From positions 1-64,000 of the forward strand of contig NZ_JASBQQ010000004.1 of NCBI RefSeq assembly GCF_029961185.1: a DNA stretch of 64,000 nt. The letters run 5' to 3'. Origin of the DNA: Albidovulum aestuarii. GTDB lineage: Bacteria > Pseudomonadota > Alphaproteobacteria > Rhodobacterales > Rhodobacteraceae. Each line of letters begins with the position of its first letter. Position 1 is the first letter of the stretch. The position numbers and the translations under genes were made by a program. A model generated the notes under the pieces. It did not search any database. It worked only from the letters and a program-made list of their open reading frames with translations, and had not been told where the DNA came from. Below, in pieces: positions 59,175 through 64,000 of this stretch.

Positions 59175-59828
59175 ATGCAAAACCTTGACCCCGCCGCCAA
59201 GCCGATCTCGGTCTCGCTCGCAGATGGCAATCCGCTGGTTCTGTCGGCCATGTCAGAACTTTTCGACCGCGACCCCCGATTCTCGCTGGTGGCCACATCC
59301 GCCACGGCCGAGGGGTTTCTCGGGATGGTGATGCGGGTGCCGGTCAGGATCGGCGTTGTCGACTGGAATGTCCCCGCGCTTGGCGGCCAGAAACTGATCG
59401 AGGTTCTGCGCGAACAGGCGAACGCGCCGCGGTTCGTGGTCTACGGCGACGACCCCAAGGGCGAAACGGCACGCCAGGCGATGCTCTCGGGGGCGGCGGG
59501 CTTTGTCGGACGCAACACGCCGGTCGAGAAGCTTCTCGAAACCTGCCTCGCCGTGGCGCAGGGCCAGATGGTCTTTCCCTTCCTCGACATCCGCGAATTG
59601 CAGGCCGACCCGATCCACAGCCTGACCCGCCGCGAACGCGCTTTGCTGGAGGCTCTGTCGCAGGGTCTGACCAACAAGGACCTCGCCCGGGATTTCGAGA
59701 TTTCGGCCAACACGGTGAAGTTCCACCTGTCGAACCTTTTCGAAAAACTCGGGGTCTCGAACCGCGCTCAGGCGATCGCGTTTTACTACTCGTCGCGCCT
59801 TCCCGGCGAACGTGCCGGGCCGCGCTGA
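59175..59828 (+). CDS. NarL/FixJ-type response regulator with degenerate receiver
   Basis: A 217-residue regulator. The receiver (about 11-130) keeps the phospho-acceptor-like Asp63 (GVVDWNVPALGG) but reads LADGNPLVL where two adjacent acids are usual, and GFVGRNTPVEKL where a conserved Lys is expected, so phosphorylation may not control it. The C-terminal LuxR-type HTH is intact (SLTRRERALLEALSQGLTNK, ISANTVKFHLSNLFEKLGVS). No histidine kinase is nearby. It starts beside the inverted repeats shared with sgaA and is a good candidate to control both arms of the serine-cycle island. Confidence 0.88.
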   Translation: MQNLDPAAKPISVSLADGNPLVLSAMSELFDRDPRFSLVATSATAEGFLGMVMRVPVRIGVVDWNVPALGGQKLIEVLREQANAPRFVVYGDDPKGETARQAMLSGAAGFVGRNTPVEKLLETCLAVAQGQMVFPFLDIRELQADPIHSLTRRERALLEALSQGLTNKDLARDFEISANTVKFHLSNLFEKLGVSNRAQAIAFYYSSRLPGERAGPR

Positions 59829-59861
59829 CCGGGCACTTGCCGGACGCCTGCCATACGTTTT

Positions 59862-59889
59862 GCCGACAGTGCGCCGACGCTTTGCCGAC
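59862..59889 (+). promoter_or_regulatory. Three GCCGAC boxes at 11-bp spacing upstream of mclA
   Basis: GCCGAC occurs at 59862, 59873 and 59884, exactly one helical turn apart, inside the 192-bp gap before mclA. A TTGACA lies downstream at 59948-59953, but no good -10 follows it. This pattern suggests an activator binding on one face of the DNA. Confidence 0.5.
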
Positions 59890-60020
59890 CACAGAAAATG
59901 GCTTTTCGGACATTGCTCAGCGTCATTCTGTCGCGCAAGAATCTTTCTTGACAGGCGAAGATTTTTCCGTCCTTGAATGGCGCCCGTTACCCAACGGCAA
60001 CCCATCCAAGGACGTCCCCC

Positions 60021-60998
60021 ATGAGCTTCCATGTCATCGAACAGGCCCCCGCGCGGCTCAACCGCAGCGAATTGGCCGTCCCCGGCAGCGCCCCGCAAAT
60101 GTTTGAAAAAGCAGCGCAATCTGATGTCGACGTGATCTTCCTCGATCTCGAGGACGCGGTCGCGCCGGACGACAAGGCGCAGGCCCGAAAGAACATCATC
60201 AAGGCCCTGAATGAGGTCGATTGGGGCAAGAAAACCATGTCCGTCCGAATCAACGGTCTGGACACGCATTACATGTATCGTGATGTCGTCGATGTCGTGG
60301 AACAGGCCGGCGAACGGCTCGACCTGATCATGATTCCGAAGGTCGGAACCGCCGCCGATGTCTATGCCGTCGACATGATGGTGACCCAGATCGAGGATGC
60401 GAAAGGCTACAAGAAACGGATCGGATTCGAACACATCATCGAGACCGCGCTCGGCATGCAGAACGTGACCGAAATCGCCGGTGCCTCGAAGCGGAACGAG
60501 AGCCTGCATTTCGGCGTCGCCGACTATGCCGCCTCCACCCGCGCGCGTACCACGATCATCGGCGGCGTGAACCCGGATTACTCGGTCCTGACCGACCCTC
60601 TTGAGGACGGCAGCCGTGCGGTTCACTGGGGTGATATGTGGCACTATGCGCTGGCCCGCATGGTCGTAGCCGCCCGCGCCAATGGCTTGCGTCCCATCGA
60701 CGGTCCGTTCGGCGATTTCCAGGACCCCGAGGGCTACAAGGCCGCCGCGAAACGGGCGGCCGTACTCGGCTGCGAAGGTAAATGGGCGATCCATCCGTCC
60801 CAGATCGCGCTCGCCAATGAGGTGATGAGCCCGTCCGAGGCCGAAGTCACCAAGGCGCAGCGTATTCTGAAGGCGATGGAAGACGCCGCCGCCGCCGGCA
60901 AGGGGGCCGTGTCGCTTGACGGTCGCCTGATCGACTATGCCTCGATCCGTCAGGCTGAAGTGCTGGTCCAGAAGGCCAAGCAGATCGCGGGTGCCTGA
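60021..60998 (+). CDS. mclA: Malyl-CoA lyase (serine-cycle type)
   Basis: Cleaves malyl-CoA to acetyl-CoA and glyoxylate. The 325-residue CitE-superfamily protein has LNRSELAVPGSAPQMFEKAA, DVIFLDLEDAVAPDDKAQAR with metal-binding acids, VRINGLDTHYMYRDVVDVVE and GKWAIHPSQIALANEV. ADYAASTRARTTIIGGVNPD matches, from memory, Methylobacterium MclA rather than the Mcl1 of Rhodobacter, supporting a serine-cycle role. ATG 60021 follows CAAGGACGTCCCCC. gckA starts three bases after its stop. Confidence 0.95.
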   Translation: MSFHVIEQAPARLNRSELAVPGSAPQMFEKAAQSDVDVIFLDLEDAVAPDDKAQARKNIIKALNEVDWGKKTMSVRINGLDTHYMYRDVVDVVEQAGERLDLIMIPKVGTAADVYAVDMMVTQIEDAKGYKKRIGFEHIIETALGMQNVTEIAGASKRNESLHFGVADYAASTRARTTIIGGVNPDYSVLTDPLEDGSRAVHWGDMWHYALARMVVAARANGLRPIDGPFGDFQDPEGYKAAAKRAAVLGCEGKWAIHPSQIALANEVMSPSEAEVTKAQRILKAMEDAAAAGKGAVSLDGRLIDYASIRQAEVLVQKAKQIAGA

Positions 60999-61001
60999 GC
61001 C

Positions 61002-62249
61002 ATGTCTGCGTTGCGCGAGAGGGCGAAAGAGCTGTTCCAGATCGCCTGCCGGGCGGCCGATCCGGCCCTTGCCCTTCGCGCGGCGTTGACCGAAAATCCC
61101 TTGCCCCGCCCCGATCCGGGCGGGGTATATCATGTTGTTTCTATTGGGAAAGCTGCCGTCCCGATGGCGACTGAACTGCTGCGTCAGTTGGGCGATGACG
61201 CCCACGACGCGCTTGTGATCACAAATTATGAAAATGCCGGTAACCTGCCCGGCGCGACGGTCATGGCCTCGGGTCATCCAGTGCCGGACGAGAACGGCGC
61301 AAAGGCGGCCGCAGAGGTCATCAGCCGTCTCACAAACACGACGGAAGCCGATCGGGTCATCGCCCTTATCTCCGGCGGCGGCTCGGCGCTTCTCCCTGCC
61401 CCGGCGGAGGGGCTGACGCTCGCCGACAAGGCCGAGGTCAACCGCCTGCTTCTCGCCCACGGCTTCGAGATCACGGAGATCAACCTGATCCGCCAGCAGC
61501 TTTCCCGGCTGAAGGGGGGCGGGTTCCTGCGCCATGCCGCTCCGTCTCCGGTCACCGCCTATATCCTGTCGGACGTGATCGGCGACGACCTGCGGGTCAT
61601 CGCATCGGGCCCGACCGTCGCGCCCATCGGTACATCCGGGGATGCGAAGGCCCTGCTGACTGAACGCGGCATCTGGGACCAGTTGCCTGCCACTGTCCGC
61701 GCACATCTGGAGGCCGAGAAACCGCAACACCCTCTGCCAAAAGCAAAAAACATCCTGATCGGCTCGAACCGCAAAAGCCTTGATGCTGTTGCGACAGCTG
61801 CCGGAACCGGTGCCCGGATCGTCAGCGACCACCTCACAGGCGATGTCGCCGAGGCCGCTGAAGCGGTGATCCACACCGCCCGAAACGCGCCAAGGGACCG
61901 CCCCGCCTGCCTGATCTTCGGCGGCGAAACCACTGTTGTCCTAAAAGGCACCGGCCTCGGCGGACGCAATCAGGAACTCAGCTTGCGCGTCGCGCTCGCC
62001 ATGCCCGATCTCGGCCGCGATTGGGTGTTCCTTTCCGGCGGCACCGATGGCCGCGATGGTCCGACCGATGCGGCGGGGGGCATTGTCGATTCCGGAACGG
62101 CGGGGCGTATCCGTGCCGCCGGGCGAGACCCCGAAGCGCTTCTGGCCAACAATGACAGCCACGCCGCCCTGAAGGCCGCAGGCGACCTGCTTACCACCGG
62201 CGCCACGGGCACCAATGTCGCCGATGTCCAGATTCTGATGCTGAAGTAG
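61002..62249 (+). CDS. gckA: Glycerate 2-kinase (GckA/TtuD, MOFRL family)
   Basis: Phosphorylates D-glycerate from HprA to 2-phosphoglycerate, returning carbon to central metabolism. The 415-residue protein has the N-terminal GK-type domain with VVSIGKAAVPMATELLRQLG, ISGGGSALLPAPAEGLTLAD and INLIRQQLSRLKGGGFLRHA, and the C-terminal MOFRL domain with FGGETTVVLKGTGLGGRNQE and FLSGGTDGRDGPTDAAGGIV. It is the second gene after mclA, three bases on, and its stop lies three bases from the convergent chorismate mutase stop. Confidence 0.94.
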   Translation: MSALRERAKELFQIACRAADPALALRAALTENPLPRPDPGGVYHVVSIGKAAVPMATELLRQLGDDAHDALVITNYENAGNLPGATVMASGHPVPDENGAKAAAEVISRLTNTTEADRVIALISGGGSALLPAPAEGLTLADKAEVNRLLLAHGFEITEINLIRQQLSRLKGGGFLRHAAPSPVTAYILSDVIGDDLRVIASGPTVAPIGTSGDAKALLTERGIWDQLPATVRAHLEAEKPQHPLPKAKNILIGSNRKSLDAVATAAGTGARIVSDHLTGDVAEAAEAVIHTARNAPRDRPACLIFGGETTVVLKGTGLGGRNQELSLRVALAMPDLGRDWVFLSGGTDGRDGPTDAAGGIVDSGTAGRIRAAGRDPEALLANNDSHAALKAAGDLLTTGATGTNVADVQILMLK

Positions 62250-62252
62250 GGC

Positions 62253-62543
62253 TCAGCGCCCGATCACGTCCTCTTCGCGGGCAATCGACCAGTCGATGAG
62301 CCGCCGCCAGAGCGCCTCGGCCAAAGCGGGATCGAATCCTTCCGCCTCGGCCCGGTCACGAACTTTCGCGACGACTTCTTCGACCCGGTCCTCTATCCGG
62401 GCGGGAAGGCCGAGGGCGGGCTTCAGGTCGGATGCGCGGTCGATATAGGTGGTGCGTTCGGCCAGAAGCGCGACAAGCGCCGCATCGACCCGGTCGATCT
62501 CGGCCCTCACCTGTTCCATGGTCGTGCAATCCGCCGCTTTCAT
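62253..62543 (-). CDS. AroQ-type chorismate mutase (PchB-like)
   Basis: A 96-residue three-helix protein with MEQVRAEIDRVDAALVALLA at the start, then ERTTYIDRASDLKPALGLPA and EDRVEEVVAKVRDRAEAEGF. It has the Arg and Lys pattern of the AroQ fold that converts chorismate to prephenate; the same fold is used by isochorismate-pyruvate lyase PchB. No siderophore genes are adjacent, so a phenylalanine/tyrosine role is the simpler reading. Confidence 0.88.
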   Translation of the reverse strand: MKAADCTTMEQVRAEIDRVDAALVALLAERTTYIDRASDLKPALGLPARIEDRVEEVVAKVRDRAEAEGFDPALAEALWRRLIDWSIAREEDVIGR

Positions 62544-62614
62544 TCCACTCTCCGTCCGCTTGCGCCCGCGTCATACCGCCATGGGCCGTGCTGCACAATG
62601 CGGCCCCTTGTCCG

Positions 62615-63250
62615 TCATAGCGCCGTTCGTCCTGTTGCCCAGGCGAACCAGAGCGCAATGAGTGCCAGAAGCGCCGACAAAACCCGCCGAACGATCCGGC
62701 TGCGGCGTGGGTCATCGAGGATATGTCGGGCAAGCCCGGCGAGGATCACAATGGCAGCGTGGATGGCAGTCGCGACGGCCACGTAAACCATTGAGAGAGT
62801 TATCGTTTCTGTCAATACCTTGCCCGCTGGATCGGTAAATGCGGGCAGGACCGCGATATAAAAGACGGCCGCCTTGGGGTTCAAAAGATTGGTGATCAGA
62901 CCGCGCCGGAAATACCGCCACATCCGCGCACCGAAGGGCATCTTGTCGATCCCGTCGCCGCCGTCGCGCCAGCCATCCCATGCGAGCCAGAGAAGGTAGA
63001 AAACCCCGCCCCAGCGCAATGTCTCGTAAAGAAAGGGCGACGCCGTGACCGCCGCCGCGACGCCAAGGGCCGCCGCGATACCCACGATCCCGAGCCCCAG
63101 CGCCACGCCCGCCACTGCGGCAAAACCCGGTCGGCGGCCTTCGGTCGCGGCCACGATGGCAAGCCAGGCCATATTAGGGCCAGGCGTCAGTTCGATGACC
63201 GCCGAGGTCAGGATGAAGGCCGCCAGCGTTTCAAGGGCCAGGCCATCCAT
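62615..63250 (-). CDS. LysE family amino-acid exporter
   Basis: A 211-residue membrane protein with about six TM helices. The LysE/RhtB signature is near the N-terminus (ELTPGPNMAWLAIVAATEGR, about 21-40), followed by GFAAVAGVALGLGIVGIAAA, and RRGLITNLLNPKAAVFYIAV in the middle, also typical. Substrate (lysine, threonine, homoserine or other) cannot be read. Seven bases separate its start from the hemF stop, so it may be in the hemF transcript. Confidence 0.93.
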   Translation of the reverse strand: MDGLALETLAAFILTSAVIELTPGPNMAWLAIVAATEGRRPGFAAVAGVALGLGIVGIAAALGVAAAVTASPFLYETLRWGGVFYLLWLAWDGWRDGGDGIDKMPFGARMWRYFRRGLITNLLNPKAAVFYIAVLPAFTDPAGKVLTETITLSMVYVAVATAIHAAIVILAGLARHILDDPRRSRIVRRVLSALLALIALWFAWATGRTAL

Positions 63251-63257
63251 CGCCGGG

Positions 63258-64000
63258 TCAGACCCATTTCGCCAAGGGCGGCAGGCTCATCAGCACCGCA
63301 TTGGCGTCATGTCCGCTCTCGAGCCCGAACTTGGTGCCCCGGTCGTAGACAAGGTTGTATTCGGCATATAGCCCGCGATGGATAAGCTGGGTGTCGCGAT
63401 CTTCGTCGCTCCACGGTGTTTCGCGCCTGCGGTCGACCAGTGGCAGGAAGGCGGGCAGGAACGCCTTTCCGACCGACTGGACGAAGGCGAAATCGGCTTC
63501 CCAGTTTCCGGTGTTCAGATCGTCGAAGAAAATGCCACCGACCCCGCGCGCACGGCCCCGGTGCGGCACAAAGAAATATTCGTCTGCCCACGACTTGAAG
63601 CGACCGTAATAGCCCGGATCATGGGCATCGCAAGCCGCCGCCAAAGCCGCGTGAAAATGGGTCGTGTCCCCTTTATATTCGATGCAGGGATTGAGGTCGG
63701 CCCCGCCGCCAAACCACCAGGCATGCGGCGTCCAGAACATGCGGGTGTTCATGTGAACCGCAGGGACATGGGGGTTGCGCATATGGGCGACAAGGCTGAT
63801 GCCCGTGGCCCAGAAGCGCGGATCGGTTTCCATCCCCGGCACGCCGCGCGCGGCCATCGCCGATTGCGCCCGGGCGCCAAGCTCGCCATGCACGACGGAG
63901 ACATTGACGCCGACCTTCTCGAAGACCCGGCCCCCGCGCATCACGTTCATGCAGCCGCCGCCCGCATCCTCCCCGCGGGTGGACTTGCGTTGCGTCTGTG
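63258..64000 (-). CDS. hemF: Aerobic coproporphyrinogen III oxidase (5' end outside window)
   Basis: Oxygen-dependent decarboxylation of coproporphyrinogen III to protoporphyrinogen IX. About 247 residues are visible; the frame is open through the right edge, and residues before the internal Met at 63950 (RGEDAGGGCMNVMRGGRVFE) fit the family text, so the true start lies beyond 64000. Diagnostic segments are VFEKVGVNVSVVHGEL, TGISLVAHMRNPHVPAVHMN, WWFGGGADLNPCIEYK and RGVGGIFFDDLNTGNWEADF. The C-terminus is complete. Confidence 0.96.
   Translation of the reverse strand, partial: QTQRKSTRGEDAGGGCMNVMRGGRVFEKVGVNVSVVHGELGARAQSAMAARGVPGMETDPRFWATGISLVAHMRNPHVPAVHMNTRMFWTPHAWWFGGGADLNPCIEYKGDTTHFHAALAAACDAHDPGYYGRFKSWADEYFFVPHRGRARGVGGIFFDDLNTGNWEADFAFVQSVGKAFLPAFLPLVDRRRETPWSDEDRDTQLIHRGLYAEYNLVYDRGTKFGLESGHDANAVLMSLPPLAKWV

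Noticed and set aside
59175-59828. Quorum-sensing LuxR reading of the regulator
   Set aside because: No autoinducer-binding domain; the N-terminus is receiver-like and no luxI is nearby.
59253-61874. Long minus-strand open frame of 873 codons
   Set aside because: Antisense to the regulator, mclA and gckA, all of which are recognisable full-length genes.
1-64000. tRNA, rRNA, CRISPR array, prophage
   Set aside because: No cloverleaf with CCA-end context, no rRNA sequence, no regularly spaced repeats and no phage structural genes were seen.

Overview
The window reads as chromosomal DNA of an alphaproteobacterium, most likely Rhodobacteraceae (Roseobacter/Paracoccus relatives). Reasons: high-G+C coding with tightly packed ATGA/GTGA-coupled genes; lpoA divergent from rsmI-yraN-gshB; protein families I associate with this family (DUF6638, DUF1523, Mpo1-like/DUF962, GST with a cysteine-rich tail); and several copies of a GGAGTATTT-type intergenic repeat. 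No rRNA, tRNA, CRISPR array, phage or classical insertion sequence was seen. Identifications come from reading translations and motifs by eye; no database search was run.

Layout. 1-2.9 kb: end of an RTX-like protein and a capsule-type ABC exporter (kpsT, kpsE, divergent kpsM) in visibly AT-richer DNA. 2.9-13.2 kb: housekeeping genes (VOC protein, trpS, a rhomboid that has lost its catalytic residues, murJ, glnD, lpoA/rsmI/yraN, gshB), plus a possible small RNA after trpS. 13.3-23.5 kb: comM with a CtrA-like site, a GST, coaBC-dut-moeB, an M3 peptidase, a DAO-type oxidoreductase, GH25 lysozyme, AhpD-like and Mpo1-like proteins. 23.6-44.3 kb: metabolic and envelope genes, including an FAD/GcvT-type (di)methylglycine/sarcosine dehydrogenase, quinone oxidoreductase, two-gene DUF2141 operon with a membrane LytTR regulator, gabD, creatinase, L,D-transpeptidase, panBC and an M20 deacylase.

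44.5-51.9 kb: a same-strand cluster of largely uncharacterised genes: long coiled-coil protein, unknown protein, AAA+ ATPase, small membrane protein, DUF559 endonuclease, DUF6638 protein, small two-TM protein and DUF1523 protein. The DUF559 gene is bracketed by a 44-bp inverted repeat (42/44 identical), each arm itself a hairpin. This is the best candidate here for an undescribed mobile or REP-like element inside an undescribed operon.

51.9-62.2 kb: a serine-cycle island for C1 assimilation: sgaA-mtkA-mtkB-hprA-ppc leftward, and a NarL-type regulator with degenerate receiver, mclA and gckA rightward. The divergent control region has a 14-bp perfect inverted repeat and several TGGGTA boxes; mclA is preceded by three GCCGAC boxes at 11-bp spacing. 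Together with the folate-linked demethylating dehydrogenase and creatinase upstream, this suggests growth on methylated amines or creatine with one-carbon assimilation. 62.2-64 kb: chorismate mutase, LysE exporter and the edge-truncated hemF.
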